From positions 50,265-114,264 of the forward strand of contig JBHGYD010000032.1 in assembly GCA_041920415.1 (NCBI GenBank): DNA of 64,000 nucleotides. Reading direction: 5' to 3'. Origin of the DNA: JBHGYD01 sp041920415. Lineage in GTDB: Bacteria > Bacillota > Bacilli > Bacillales > Anoxybacillaceae. Both the position numbers and the translations under genes were made by a program. Positions 42,216-52,165 of the stretch are shown piece by piece. The notes below the pieces were generated by a model. It was not told the origin of the DNA. It searched no databases and saw nothing but the letters and a program-made list of their open reading frames with translations. How positions within the stretch are numbered: the stretch's first letter is position 1; every line of letters begins with the position of its first letter.

Positions 42216-44183
42216 TTAAACCTCCTCTGCGACCGATAAATGTTCATTTTCTAAAATATTCGTATCTTCTTCCAGACCAAATGCCACGTTCGCTTCAATC
42301 CATTTGCGGCGCGGCTCTACTTTATCGCCCATGAGCGTTGTTACGCGTCGTTCCGCCCTTGCGGCATCATCAATCCGCACACGAATGAGCGTGCGCGTTT
42401 CCGGGTTCATCGTCGTTTCCCACAACTGGTCGGCATTCATCTCGCCAAGACCTTTATAACGCTGAATCGTGTAACCTTTGCCAAACTTTTTGATTGCTTC
42501 TTTCAATTGTTCGTCGGTCCAAGCGTATTCGACGACTTCTTTCTTCCCTGTACCTTTACTGATTTTATAAAGCGGCGGAAGCGCAATGTACACTTTTCCA
42601 GCTTCAATGAGCGGTCTCATATAACGGTAGAAAAACGTCAACAACAACACTTGAATATGCGCACCGTCCGTATCCGCATCCGTCATAATAATGACTTTAT
42701 CATAGTTGACATCTTCAAGAGAAAAATCGGCACCGACGCCGCCACCGATGGCGTGAATAATCGTATTGATTTCTTCATTTTTAAAAATATCGGCCAGTTT
42801 CGCTTTTTCCGTGTTAATGACTTTTCCACGCAATGGTAACACCGCTTGGAAACGACGGTCTCGCCCTTGCTTCGCCGAACCGCCCGCGGAATCTCCTTCC
42901 ACTAAATAAAGCTCATTTTTTTTCGGATTGCGCGACTGTGCTGGCGTCAGCTTTCCGCTTAGCACCGCTTCCTTTCCTTTTTTCTTTTTCCCGCTTCGTG
43001 CCTCTTCGCGCGCTTTTCGTGCCGCTTCACGCGCTTGATACGCTTTAATCGCTTTTTTAATGAGCATCGTGCTAATGTCTGGGTTTTCTTGTAAAAAATA
43101 AGTGAGATGCTCGGAAACAACGGCATCAACAGCCGAACGCGCTTCGCTTGTTCCTAACTTTCCTTTCGTTTGCCCTTCAAATTGTAACAAACTTTCCGGA
43201 ATACGCACGGACACAATCGCGGACAACCCTTCGCGAATATCAGAGCCTTCTAAGTTTTTATCTTTTTCTTTTAACAGCCCCACTTTCCGCGCATATTCAT
43301 TAAACACACGTGTCATCGCTGTTTTTGCCCCAGCTTCATGCGTTCCTCCATCTTTTGTGCGGACATTGTTGACAAACGAAAGAACGTTTTCTGAATATCC
43401 GTCATTGAATTGAAAGGCAAATTCGACTTCAATGCCGTTTTGTTCTCCTTCAAAATAGACAACCGGATGAAGAACGTCTTTTTCTTCGTTTAAATAAGCA
43501 ACAAACGCTTCAATTCCGTTTTCATAATGAAAAACGTCACGCATTCCCGTACGTTCATCGATTAATTCGATTTTTAATCCTTTCAATAAAAACGCGGATT
43601 CTCTTAAACGTTCGCTTAACGTTTCGTAGTTAAACGTCGTCGTGCTGAAAATGGTCGGATCCGGCTTAAACTGAATGATCGTTCCTGTTTTTTTCGTCGT
43701 TCCGATTTTTTCTAATGTCGTAACCGGTGTTCCGCCACGTTCAAAACGTTGTTGGTAGATAAATCCGTCACGATGAATCGTAACGACAAGCCATTCGGAT
43801 AACGCATTAACGACGGACGCACCCACTCCATGTAAACCGCCGCTCGTTTTATATCCACCTTGTCCGAATTTTCCGCCGGCATGAAGCACGGTTAGAATCA
43901 CTTCAGGCGTCGGCTTTCCGAGCTTATGCATTCCCGTTGGCATTCCGCGCCCTTCATCCAAAACGGTGATGCTGTTGTCTTTATGTATTTTGACAAGAAT
44001 ATAATTTCCGTACCCAGCTAACGCCTCGTCAACCGAGTTGTCGACAATTTCATACACAAGATGATGCAAGCCGCGGCTATCCGTGCTACCGATATACATT
44101 CCCGGGCGTTTCCGAACCGCCTCGAGCCCCTCAAGCACTTGAATCGCATCATCGTTGTATTCATATACTTGTTTATTTGCCAC
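42216..44183 (-). CDS. parE: DNA topoisomerase IV subunit B
   Basis: ATPase subunit. GHKL motifs EIVDNSVDEALAGYG, VLDEGRGMPTG, GGLHGVGASVVNALS; TOPRIM motifs LYLVEGDSAGGSAKQGRDR and IIMTDADTDGAHI; C-terminal QRYKGLGEMNADQLWETTM. A GTG at 44183 preceded by AAAGGGG seven bases away gives MANKQVYEYNDDAIQ, matching the B. subtilis N-terminus; an upstream ATG at 44189 overlaps the ribosome site. Confidence 0.97.
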   Translation of the reverse strand: MANKQVYEYNDDAIQVLEGLEAVRKRPGMYIGSTDSRGLHHLVYEIVDNSVDEALAGYGNYILVKIHKDNSITVLDEGRGMPTGMHKLGKPTPEVILTVLHAGGKFGQGGYKTSGGLHGVGASVVNALSEWLVVTIHRDGFIYQQRFERGGTPVTTLEKIGTTKKTGTIIQFKPDPTIFSTTTFNYETLSERLRESAFLLKGLKIELIDERTGMRDVFHYENGIEAFVAYLNEEKDVLHPVVYFEGEQNGIEVEFAFQFNDGYSENVLSFVNNVRTKDGGTHEAGAKTAMTRVFNEYARKVGLLKEKDKNLEGSDIREGLSAIVSVRIPESLLQFEGQTKGKLGTSEARSAVDAVVSEHLTYFLQENPDISTMLIKKAIKAYQAREAARKAREEARSGKKKKGKEAVLSGKLTPAQSRNPKKNELYLVEGDSAGGSAKQGRDRRFQAVLPLRGKVINTEKAKLADIFKNEEINTIIHAIGGGVGADFSLEDVNYDKVIIMTDADTDGAHIQVLLLTFFYRYMRPLIEAGKVYIALPPLYKISKGTGKKEVVEYAWTDEQLKEAIKKFGKGYTIQRYKGLGEMNADQLWETTMNPETRTLIRVRIDDAARAERRVTTLMGDKVEPRRKWIEANVAFGLEEDTNILENEHLSVAEEV

Positions 44184-44315
44184 GAACATACCCCTTTCAA
44201 ACAAAACAAGAACATCTGTTTCCGTTTATTTATTGTAACATAAAATTTGCAAACGTCTATGCCTATTTTAATGATTCTTGCAAAATAAGCAAATTTTATT
44301 CCTTAAAATGGAAAT

Positions 44316-44342
44316 GACCATCTTTATGAAACAAAGATGGTC
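44316..44342 (-). terminator. hairpin after the CoA-binding protein gene
   Basis: GACCATCTTT / AAAGATGGTC, 7-base loop; only a weak T stretch follows. Confidence 0.5.
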
Positions 44343-44351
44343 GAATCTGCT

Positions 44352-44771
44352 TCACCCTTTTTTTGTTAACGCATGTTCTACTTTAATACAACGATCCATC
44401 ACAACGGTATACCCTTTTTCTTTTAGAAACTCATAGGCTTCCTCATTGACAACACCTAATTGCGCCCAAAACACATCCGCATCGATTTGTACAAATTCAC
44501 GGGCGATTTCCGGCAAATGCTCCGAACGGCGGAAAACGTTGACAATATCCACATGACCGTCAATGTCTTTTAATGTTTTTACCGCTTTAATCCCTTCCCA
44601 TTCATCAATCGTTGGGTTTACTGGAATAATTTCATATCCTGCGTCTTTCATCGCTTTCGCTACCATGTAAGACGTGCGCTCAGGATTGTTGGATAAACCA
44701 ACGACCGCAATGCGTTTTGCTTTTTGTAAAATTTCAGCGATTTCTCCGCGGCTTGGATTCGTAATGGTCAT
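44352..44771 (-). CDS. CoA-binding Rossmann protein (YneT/YccU type)
   Basis: 139 aa single CoA-binding domain: RIAVVGLSNNPERTSYMVAK, GYEIIPVNPTIDEWEG, HVDIVNVFRRSEHLPEIARE, VFWAQLGVVNEEAYE and the closing VVMDRCIKVEH. The domain resembles succinyl-CoA synthetase alpha. B. subtilis yneT also lies near parE/parC. Reaction unknown. Confidence 0.88.
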   Translation of the reverse strand: MTITNPSRGEIAEILQKAKRIAVVGLSNNPERTSYMVAKAMKDAGYEIIPVNPTIDEWEGIKAVKTLKDIDGHVDIVNVFRRSEHLPEIAREFVQIDADVFWAQLGVVNEEAYEFLKEKGYTVVMDRCIKVEHALTKKG

Positions 44772-44861
44772 TCCGTTTCTCTCCTTTATCTTTTTTTCTA
44801 GTATTTCTTCATAAAAGAAAAAGAATCCTGCTATGCCGGTGAAAACATTTTCAAAAAATCA

Positions 44862-46922
44862 TTACTCGAACAGCTGTTTTATTACGGCTGCCACATCGGT
44901 TGTTGGTTTCTGGCAAGCGAAATTTTCGCAAACATAAACCGTTGTTTCATCTCCGATTGGTTTATATTCTGCTGCAAAAGGGGCAATCGTGGAAAAATCA
45001 GATGGATGTTCAGCGACCAATACAGAATAATTCGGAATAAATGCTTTTTGTAATTGCTTCAATAATTGTTCTCTTTTTTCGTCGCCCTTTTTTCCAAAAA
45101 TCACAATTTCCTTTGTCGGCATCTCGAAAAGCAACAATCCTTGAAGAAAAAACGTATGACCGCTTTCATACGCTTCCACTTGACGTTTGAATGTGGAATA
45201 CATTGCTTCCGCCTTGTCTAATAGTTGTAAGTCACCGGTGAGTCGAGCAAGACGAATCATTTGTACGACCGCTACGCTATTTCCTGACGGCAAAGCTCCA
45301 TCGTAAATTTCTTTTTCGCGAACGATTAATTGTTCTGCGTCTTTTCCTGTAAAATAAAAACCGCCGTTTTCCTCATCCCAAAATAGCTCGATCATTTCTT
45401 GAGTACGTTCCATCGCCCTTTTTAAATACGAGCGTTCAAATGTCGCTTTATACATCTCAATATATGCCCAAATTAAGTACGCATAGTCATCGATAAAGCC
45501 CTTGTTTTTCACTTCACCGTCCCGATAGCGCACCATCACTCTTCCGTCTTGAATTAAATGTGTTTCAATAAATGCAAGCGCCTGTTGCGCCATATCAAGG
45601 TAGGAACGATTTTCATATACTTTCGCTGCTTTTGCTAAACCAGCAATCATTAACGCATTCCAAGCGGTTAAAATTTTATCATCAACATGCGGATACACAC
45701 GTAATGCACGTTCGGCAAACAACTTTTGTTTCGCCGTTTCGAGCTTCTCCTTTAGTTGTTCTTCGTTCAACTCATATTTTTTCGCAATGCTTGCCAAGTC
45801 CGTATGTATCAGATTCGGTACATTATGCCCCTCGAAGTTACCGTTTTCCGTAATATCGTAAGCTTCGCAAAATAAGTCCCCTAATTCCATTCCAAGGACA
45901 TTTAATACCTCATCTTTGTCCCATACATAATATTTTCCTTCGATTCCCTCTGAATCTGCGTCAATCGCCGAGTAAAACGCTCCTTCTTTCGATGTCATCT
46001 CCCGTTTCACAAACTCGATGATTTGCTCGCTTATTTCTTTGTAGCGTTCATTTTTGGTGAGTTGATAAGCTTCTGTATAGACCGTTAAAAGCAAGGCATT
46101 ATCATAAAGCATTTTCTCAAAATGCGGCACAAGCCACATTGCATCTGTCGAGTAGCGGGCAAAACCGTATCCAATATGATCATAAATTCCGCCGTTAGCC
46201 ATGCCGTTCAATGTTTTTTCGGTCATCAACAGCGCATTTTCTTGACCTTTCCAGCTGTAATAACGCATTAAAAACATAAGCATATGCGGAATTGGAAACT
46301 TCGGCGCACCGCCAAATCCGCCATAAATTCCGTCAAAGCTGTTCGCTAATTGTCGGTATGTTCGATCTAAAGCGGCTGATTGAAGTCGATCTTTCTCATG
46401 TGCTTGAACAGATTGCTTGAGGCTTTTCGTGATTTGTTCGGAAATAGCTGTGATTTCTTTTGAATTCGCCTTAAATTTTTCATATAACTGTGTAAGCACG
46501 TCAATAAAGCCCGGGTGTCCATACCGGCTTCGTTTCGGAAAATACGTTCCTACATAAAACGGCTTTTGATCAGGAGTTAAAAACACACTGAGCGGCCAGC
46601 CGCCATGCCCTGTGAGCATTTGACAGACACGCATATAAATCGAGTCAATATCCGGTCGTTCCTCTCGATCCACTTTAATGGACACATATTTTTCGTTTAA
46701 TATCCTCGCGACTTCTTCGTCCTCAAAACTTTCATGCGCCATGACATGGCACCAGTGACAAGTTGAATAACCTATACTCAAAAACACAGGCTTATTTTCC
46801 CGTTTCGCTTTTTCAAATGCTTCTTCTCCCCATGGATACCAATCCACAGGATTATAAGCATGTTGAAGTAAGTATGGTGACTTCTCAGCGATTAACCTAT
46901 TGGGTTTATTGTTAGTTGGCAT
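44862..46922 (-). CDS. YyaL-type thioredoxin-fold and glycosidase-fold protein (DUF255)
   Basis: 686 aa. The N-terminal 170 residues form the DUF255 thioredoxin-like domain with ANPVDW-type motif (AYNPVDWYPWGEEAFEKA), the CxxC STCHWCHVMAHESFEDE and GGWPLSVFLTPD. The remainder is an (alpha/alpha)6 barrel (GGFGGAPKFPIPHMLMFL, HFEKMLYDNALL, YAYLIWAYIEMY, GNSVAVVQMIRLARLTG). Also called SPATA20-like; substrate unknown. AAAGGTGATC precedes the ATG. Confidence 0.88.
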   Translation of the reverse strand: MPTNNKPNRLIAEKSPYLLQHAYNPVDWYPWGEEAFEKAKRENKPVFLSIGYSTCHWCHVMAHESFEDEEVARILNEKYVSIKVDREERPDIDSIYMRVCQMLTGHGGWPLSVFLTPDQKPFYVGTYFPKRSRYGHPGFIDVLTQLYEKFKANSKEITAISEQITKSLKQSVQAHEKDRLQSAALDRTYRQLANSFDGIYGGFGGAPKFPIPHMLMFLMRYYSWKGQENALLMTEKTLNGMANGGIYDHIGYGFARYSTDAMWLVPHFEKMLYDNALLLTVYTEAYQLTKNERYKEISEQIIEFVKREMTSKEGAFYSAIDADSEGIEGKYYVWDKDEVLNVLGMELGDLFCEAYDITENGNFEGHNVPNLIHTDLASIAKKYELNEEQLKEKLETAKQKLFAERALRVYPHVDDKILTAWNALMIAGLAKAAKVYENRSYLDMAQQALAFIETHLIQDGRVMVRYRDGEVKNKGFIDDYAYLIWAYIEMYKATFERSYLKRAMERTQEMIELFWDEENGGFYFTGKDAEQLIVREKEIYDGALPSGNSVAVVQMIRLARLTGDLQLLDKAEAMYSTFKRQVEAYESGHTFFLQGLLLFEMPTKEIVIFGKKGDEKREQLLKQLQKAFIPNYSVLVAEHPSDFSTIAPFAAEYKPIGDETTVYVCENFACQKPTTDVAAVIKQLFE

Positions 46923-47114
46923 ATGATCACCTTTTTTCTTGATAACAGATTTACAGGAAGAATTTACATAAATACTTTACCACAGAAAATGATGAACCAT
47001 ACCCTTTTCTATTTTAGAAGACAAAAAAAGAACACCTTAAACAACGATTAACTGTTCAGGGTGGTTAAAAGGTAGTTATTTAATTAACTATGCTATTAAA
47101 GGAATAAATTTCAT
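46923..47114. other. spacer leading into the accessory region
   Basis: AT-rich; no gene. From here to the end of the window IS relics are frequent. Confidence 0.4.
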
Positions 47115-47273
47115 AGCCTCATCAAGAAAGAGTGCGTTTATCTGAATCGATTCCGTACGCGAAAAAAAGCGAAACAAGCTATTTTCAAGCACATCGAATG
47201 CTTCTACAACCGCAAAAGAAGTCATTCAGCCCTTGGCTATTATAGATATTCAGTCAAATTCACCTTAAAATGA
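47115..47273 (+). pseudogene. IS3-family transposase, 3' scrap
   Basis: SLIKKECVYLNRFRTRKKAK, QAIFKHIECFYNRKRSHSAL, GYYRYSVKF is the C-terminus of an IS3-type OrfB integrase (KxECVY...FYNRxRxHSALGY). The rest of the element is gone. Confidence 0.75.
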
Positions 47274-47450
47274 ATGGTTATATGGTTCATTTATAACTGA
47301 AAATGGTTCATGTTTTTCGTTTATTAGTACGACATGCGGTGTTTCATTCTCTGAGTCTTGATAAAAAGAATCAACATATACAACCAGCTTTTTACTACTT
47401 ATTAGCTTTTTAATATCTTGCTCGGTCGATAATAAATTTGCTAAAATCAC
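47265..47450 (-). CDS. 61-aa hypothetical protein
   Basis: Reads ILANLLSTEQDIKKLISSKK, LVVYVDSFYQDSENETPHVV, LINEKHEPFSVINEP. Not recognised. A perfect AAGGAGG five bases before the GTG at 47450 supports it; an ATG at 47474 would place this ribosome site inside the gene. Its 3' end overlaps the IS3 scrap by nine bases, so the C-terminus may have been altered by the insertion. Confidence 0.55.
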   Translation of the reverse strand: MILANLLSTEQDIKKLISSKKLVVYVDSFYQDSENETPHVVLINEKHEPFSVINEPYNHSF

Positions 47451-47570
47451 AGCAACCTCCTTAGTGATCAACATCTTAATCTTCTTAGTCAGTTTATCAC
47501 TTTCTCTTGTTCAACGCGCCCAATTGTGGAAAATAAACATATAGTTCAAGAAAAGAACCTTATAAAGAAC

Positions 47571-47677
47571 TGAATCCGGAATACTTTGAAAAACACCGTG
47601 AAATCTCAAATGTCAATCGTGCCGTCAAAAAGTTAGAAATTGGTTATAGAGTAACCATTGAAAAGCATATAGCCTAA
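47571..47677 (+). pseudogene. transposase-like C-terminal scrap
   Basis: YKELNPEYFEKHREISNVNR, AVKKLEIGYRVTIEKHIA stop. The LExLGY(K/R)VTLE ending is common in IS transposases; the family is unsure. Confidence 0.3.
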
Positions 47678-47794
47678 ATAGATGAAGGATGTTATTACAT
47701 AAGAATTTTAAAGACTTGTTTTTTAAAAGAATATCCAAGGCTTAGTTTAGTATTGCCTTTTTGAGTTCAGAAATTTTCAGGTGTAGTTGTTTAT

Positions 47795-48285
47795 CCCAAA
47801 CTATAGGTATCCATTTCATTTCGGATGTGTACGTGACTCCCGGTAATGTACATGACTCCATCCCATACCTTAAGCCCTTGAACAGGCAGAGACAACACTT
47901 TGACTTCATCGTCGAAGAATTCGCATTGGATGCTGGTTATATCACGATGCCGATCTGTCACGAATTGATGATGTGAGAAATTTTTGCCGTGATTGCTCAC
48001 CGCAGATATCGACCAAAGAAAGAGCTGTTTCATAAATGAAAATTTAAGTATGTAACAGAAAAAGATGTGTGTCCCGCTAAGTACGAGCTCTTGAACAAAA
48101 CCACATACCGATCCGGATACCGTGGGTACACTATACACGTTACAGGTGGCTTGCCAAAGTCACTGAGAAATGTCTCCTTACTTCCTCGTCAAAATACTGT
48201 CCTTGCTTCTATGGAAAAGAGGAAAAGGCAACGTGATTTGTTTGATCGGCTACTCCGGATATCCTATTTCTGTATATACTCCTGA
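47795..48285 (+). pseudogene. IS1182-type transposase, degenerate
   Basis: Fragments in more than one frame: GIHFISDVYVTPGNVHDSIP, HFDFIVEEFALDAGYITMPI, then FFAVIAHRRYRPKKELF, KYVTEKDVCPAKYELLNKTT and YRSGYRGYTIHV. These match the central DDE part of IS1182 transposases (HFITDVHVTPGNVHD, ALDAGY, VIAHRR). Both ends are missing. Confidence 0.7.
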
Positions 48286-48335
48286 AATATACAACCCCCG
48301 GAGTCTTTTTTAAAGAAAAGGCCGGGGGTTTGTCA
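48286..48335. terminator. GC-rich hairpin after the PhyH gene
   Basis: AACCCCCGG (48293-48301) pairs with CCGGGGGTT (48322-48330). There is no T run; it may end the phyH transcript or be an IS end. Confidence 0.4.
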
Positions 48336-48422
48336 TCTTCTTAAAGTCACGTGAATATAAAACATTCAGGTGATTTCTCTTGCTATTTTATTCCGAAAAC
48401 TATCTATCACTTAATTTTTCAT

Positions 48423-49346
48423 TTACCATTTTTTCAAACCCAACAATTTCTCACCCAGTTCAGTAAGTTTAGCCCTCTCATATTTCACCTGTTCCCAATT
48501 TCGAGGATCTCCCGGAAATGCAATTCCTTCCGGAATCAATCTGTCTCTCCAAGACGCAATTCTCGTTTCTCTTAATTGTTCATTATGTTCCTGTGCTGGG
48601 AACATAGAGATATATTGTGCAAGACGAGGTTTTGTAGAATGATTTGGGCGTATACCATGAGGCAGCATACTATTGAAAATAAGGAGGTCACCAGCTTTTG
48701 TCACCACTTTAGTGGGAGTAAAGCCCGTTATATCAGGTTTATATGGATCTCTATCTGCAGGTTGGGTTTTCACCCATTCATCAAAATTTCTGTACAGTTC
48801 TGGAATACACTGAAAACCACCCATTTCTTCGTCCGTATCAACTAAGGATAAAACCCCTTGTACATTAACTGGAATAGGGTCTAAAGAAGTATCTACATCC
48901 CAGTGTATAAAGCCTTTATACTCATACCCCGGTCTTATTGGGAGATTGAGGTTACATCTGTCAATGCTTACCCATAATTTTTCTGTTCCCCATATATCAA
49001 CAAAGGCATCGTACACTTTTTCATACATGCGATTGTCCCACAGGTACTGATGATTATACAACTCAACCATTCCGGTATTCACGAGTTCTTTCATTTGAAT
49101 TTCACGTCGTGGAGCCGTATACCAGGTGGAAGGATCATTGGGGTTCTTTTCCTCAAACTCCCAGATTAGATTCACCAATCTATCAATATTCTCTTTTGGA
49201 ACAGCATCATGGATGATCACATATCCATTTTCCTTCCAGAACTTCCAATCTTCTTCGCTCAACACCCTTAGCGGTTCATTATTTACACGTTGATTCAATG
49301 GGATAGTAATTTCGAGAATATTGTTCAGAATTTTTTCTTTTTTCAT
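48423..49346 (-). CDS. phytanoyl-CoA dioxygenase (PhyH) family oxygenase
   Basis: 307 aa Fe(II)/2-oxoglutarate oxygenase. The iron ligands are His and Asp in FIHWDVDTS and the distal His in LPHGIRPNHSTKPRLAQYIS, whose Arg would bind 2-oxoglutarate. GGFQCIPELYRNFDEW is the typical strand before it. The substrate is unknown. AraC at 50443 is divergent and a broken sugar-ABC ATPase lies between, so a small-molecule catabolic locus is probable. Confidence 0.85.
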   Translation of the reverse strand: MKKEKILNNILEITIPLNQRVNNEPLRVLSEEDWKFWKENGYVIIHDAVPKENIDRLVNLIWEFEEKNPNDPSTWYTAPRREIQMKELVNTGMVELYNHQYLWDNRMYEKVYDAFVDIWGTEKLWVSIDRCNLNLPIRPGYEYKGFIHWDVDTSLDPIPVNVQGVLSLVDTDEEMGGFQCIPELYRNFDEWVKTQPADRDPYKPDITGFTPTKVVTKAGDLLIFNSMLPHGIRPNHSTKPRLAQYISMFPAQEHNEQLRETRIASWRDRLIPEGIAFPGDPRNWEQVKYERAKLTELGEKLLGLKKW

Positions 49347-49405
49347 TTTAAGACCTCCTCATATTATGAAATATTTTTTTCTACTTCCCTACTCATTTTG
49401 AGAAA

Positions 49406-49837
49406 CTAATTGGCGCATTCAAAATCGACTACAGCCACAGCATCTACAATTTCCCTAACCAATTGAACTGCCTCCAAGTGATCAGGATGAAGTTGATAAG
49501 CGGCTAACTTTTCACGATTTTCAAACAGCATTCTCATTCCAAATTGATAGTCGGCAAATTCATGCTCGACAGTCGTATTCAAACCTACAGACAACGATTC
49601 AAGTCCAGTTATTTTACCATCAAGGGAACGAAACATTTCTCCCTGATCCTGCTTATAAATGCCCGCAAGAATTTTCATAAGAGTGGATTTGCCCGCCTCA
49701 TTTTCCCCCATAAGTGCGTGTACTTCCCCTTTTTTTCACATAAAGGGAAACATCATCAAGAGCCTTAACTCCAGGGAACGATTTGTAAATGTTTTTCATT
49801 TCAAGAGCATACTCAACCTGCCTGTTTATCTCTGTCT
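49406..49837 (-). pseudogene. chimera: sugar-ABC ATPase start joined to a Dabb-domain end
   Basis: The upstream frame reads LKMKNIYKSFPGVKALDDVS, LYVKKR, then shifts to MGENEAGKSTLMKILAGIYK, QDQGEMF (Walker A GENEAGKST). Without a gap it continues as RSLDGKITGLESLSVGLNTT, ADYQFGMRMLFENREKLAAY and HPDHLEAVQLVREIVDAVAV, a stress-response A/B-barrel (Dabb) domain. A deletion has evidently joined two genes; a frameshift near 49735 separates the ATPase start. Confidence 0.7.
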
Positions 49838-50007
49838 CATCCCCTTTCTTGTGATTTCAAACTTCTTTTAATGTAGTAAGCGTTATCATTTCATTTTTCA
49901 AGGACAAAGTAAATCCAAGAACGATTTGAGGAGAACAATTATTAATTTCATTCTTAATATTAACTATATTTTGAATATTACTACCTTAACCTTGACTAAA
50001 CAATTAA

Positions 50008-50050
50008 ATATCTTGTTTTACTAACAAAAATTCTATAATATCTTGCTTTT
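50008..50050. repeat. AraC-region motif, copy 1
   Basis: TATCTTGTTTTACTAAC, AAAAATTCTATAATA, TCTTG. Similar to 50345-50386 over about 42 bp; two TCTTG words 30 bp apart in each copy. Confidence 0.55.
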
Positions 50051-50344
50051 TTACATAGATATAAAAATAATCATGATCGGCTAAAATTACAAATTCGATT
50101 ATAAGAAACCCTTAAAACGCAAGGAAACATGTATAAAATTAATTATAAAATAGGAGTAAAACGCTTTTATTACTTTCAATAAAACCTATTTAACAAAATA
50201 TAGCGCTCCCTTTTAATTACAACGGTCTATTCTGTAGAGTTCTCCAATTTGATAGAATCAAAATGGAGGAGGAAACCTTTATGAAGCGTCGCAATGGACA
50301 CCTGAGGAAAAAGGATAGCATTTAAAAAATAACCAAAGCATAAG

Positions 50345-50386
50345 TAACTTGTTTTACTAACGAAAGTACTGTATTATCTTGTTATA
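50345..50386. repeat. AraC-region motif, copy 2
   Basis: TAACTTGTTTTACTAAC, GAAAGTACTGTATTA, TCTTG. It lies about 57 bp upstream of the AraC-type start, and copy 1 about 335 bp further away. Confidence 0.55.
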
Positions 50387-50442
50387 CTAGCTTGAAAACT
50401 ATAATATATTGATGTTCAATATTAACAAAAAGGTGGAAAGAT

Positions 50443-51339
50443 ATGAATCGCACAACAGATAAAAATCTGAGGAATCAAACACCTGGGAAGGAATGTTTAA
50501 CAGAAAAATTAAAATTTAAAAAACCGCCTACTCTGGTTTATGCTGGACAAATTAGTGACAATCCTAAATGGAATTTTCCAAGCCACAAGCATGACGATTT
50601 AAGTGAGATTATTTATATAAGCGAAGGGGAAGGAACTTTTATTATTAACAATAAAACCTACACAGCAGGGCAAGGTGATATTCTTATTTATAATAAAGGA
50701 GTTATTCATGAAGAATACTCCAAACCTTCTAATCCGCTGAAAACTTACTTTTGTGGAGTTTCCAATCTTGCTATTGAAGGAATGAAAGAACTCCATATTA
50801 TTCCTTCGGATATTGAACCAGTTATTCGTAGAAATAAATACTCGCATAAAATCGAATCTTACATTTCAGATATTTTCGAAGAATCTTCTCTACAAGCAGC
50901 AGGATTTGAAATTATTTGTCAAAATTTATTAACTTCTTTGATCACTCTAATTATCAGAATAATCAAACTACAGAACAGAAACAGTGTTACAGATGACTCC
51001 CACTCCCTTGCGCATCGAATCAAAGAATATATAGATAAAAACTATACAAAAAATATTAACCTAAATGACATTGCCGATAAGCTACATGTTAGCCCATATT
51101 ACCTCTCCCATATTTTCAAAAAAGAAATGAACATTTCACCCATCAATTATTTAATTAATCGACGTATAGGAGAAGCAAAGAGATTACTTATCTCGACAGA
51201 TATGAAGATTTGGGAAATTGCTAAAATTGTGGGATATGAAAACACCAACTATTTCACCTTGCTGTTTAAAAAAAGGACTGGCGAATCACCCAAAAAGTTT
51301 AAGGAAAACCATACAAAGAAATTGATTTATCATAAATAG
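50443..51339 (+). CDS. AraC-family regulator with cupin sensor domain
   Basis: 298 aa. The N-terminal cupin (SHKHDDLSEIIYISEGEGTF, GQGDILIYNKGVIHEEY) binds a small ligand. Two helix-turn-helix units are at the C-terminus (NLNDIADKLHVSPYYLSHIF, KKEMNISPINYLINRR and IWEIAKIVGYENTNYFTLLF). AAGGTGG precedes the ATG. It probably controls the divergent PhyH-family gene through the repeated motifs in between; its inducer is unknown. Confidence 0.85.
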   Translation: MNRTTDKNLRNQTPGKECLTEKLKFKKPPTLVYAGQISDNPKWNFPSHKHDDLSEIIYISEGEGTFIINNKTYTAGQGDILIYNKGVIHEEYSKPSNPLKTYFCGVSNLAIEGMKELHIIPSDIEPVIRRNKYSHKIESYISDIFEESSLQAAGFEIICQNLLTSLITLIIRIIKLQNRNSVTDDSHSLAHRIKEYIDKNYTKNINLNDIADKLHVSPYYLSHIFKKEMNISPINYLINRRIGEAKRLLISTDMKIWEIAKIVGYENTNYFTLLFKKRTGESPKKFKENHTKKLIYHK

Positions 51340-51379
51340 AAGGTGTTGCATAATTCTCTAACGATTCCAAGGCGTCTTG

Positions 51380-51842
51380 AAAACACTGGTGCCTAATTCT
51401 TGAGCAACCAAACAATCACAAAGATAGGTAAATATCACCCCACGGATGTGTCTAGCGTAGCGAGAAATACTGTATAGTTTAACACTCTTTCAATAAGGCA
51501 AATAATTGTTCGATCTTATTTCTATTTTTCGACATACTGATCCCCTGTTGTCCTTTAGCATAAAGCCAGCCTTTCGTTTCGATTTTCGCTTTTCAATATT
51601 TCCGGTAAAGAGGCCCTTCGTTTATTGACTTGAGTGACTAACCGGATTCCATTTCTTTTTGCCAAAATGATTAACTTTTTATCATAATAGACAGCATCAT
51701 CTAAATGCATGAAAATCTCATAGTCATCTAAATGGAGAAGTAAGTAAGCCACTTGGTTGTCGTAAAAGTTAGCAGGTAGCACATCCCAAACGAGTGGGAT
51801 GTTAGATTGTCGAACGGATTGCCCCCCTAATTTTGGACACAT
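51380..51842 (-). pseudogene. IS4/IS5-type transposase relic
   Basis: VRQSNIPLVWDVLPANFYDN, YEIFMHLDDAVYYDKKLIIL, AKRNGIRLVTQVNKRRASLP is the DDE core region, followed in another frame by SKNRNKIEQLFALLKE, the usual RxxIExxFxxLK end. Both flanks are degenerate. TGTTGCATAA occurs at 51344 and again near 60770 and may mark IS ends. Confidence 0.6.
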
Positions 51843-51967
51843 CCTATCTTATTTTTGGTTATTCTTAAAATTTCTCGTTTTTTTCTTGACAAGAAGACGA
51901 AATCCTCTTGCCTTATACGCGAACTTCTTTGATGATTAACGCTTCCGTTTGCGCTTTTTTGTAAAAT

Positions 51968-52165
51968 TCATGCGGTGGAAGAGGAATGGGTAACCGTTTC
52001 TTGTCCTAGCTGTCCTTCTTCATACGCTTTCACCCATCTTTGTACGCGATTAGGGCTAAACTCGTATCTTCTAGCTACCAATGCTTTATTTCCAACTTCT
52101 AATGCTTCTTTCACTACTTGTAGCTTAAATTCCTTTGAATGTTTTCTTCGTTTCATGTATATCAA
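51968..52165 (-). pseudogene. IS3-family OrfA (HTH) fragment
   Basis: KRRKHSKEFKLQVVKEALEV, GNKALVARRYEFSPNRVQRW, VKAYEEGQLG is the helix-turn-helix half of an IS3/IS911-type transposase. It ends after 65 codons; no OrfB follows. Confidence 0.75.

Larger units (their letters stand above)
49838..50442. other. AT-rich divergent spacer between the PhyH locus and araC
   Basis: About 600 bp with no gene. It contains two copies of a ~42-bp motif (next two entries), probably regulator sites. Confidence 0.5.
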
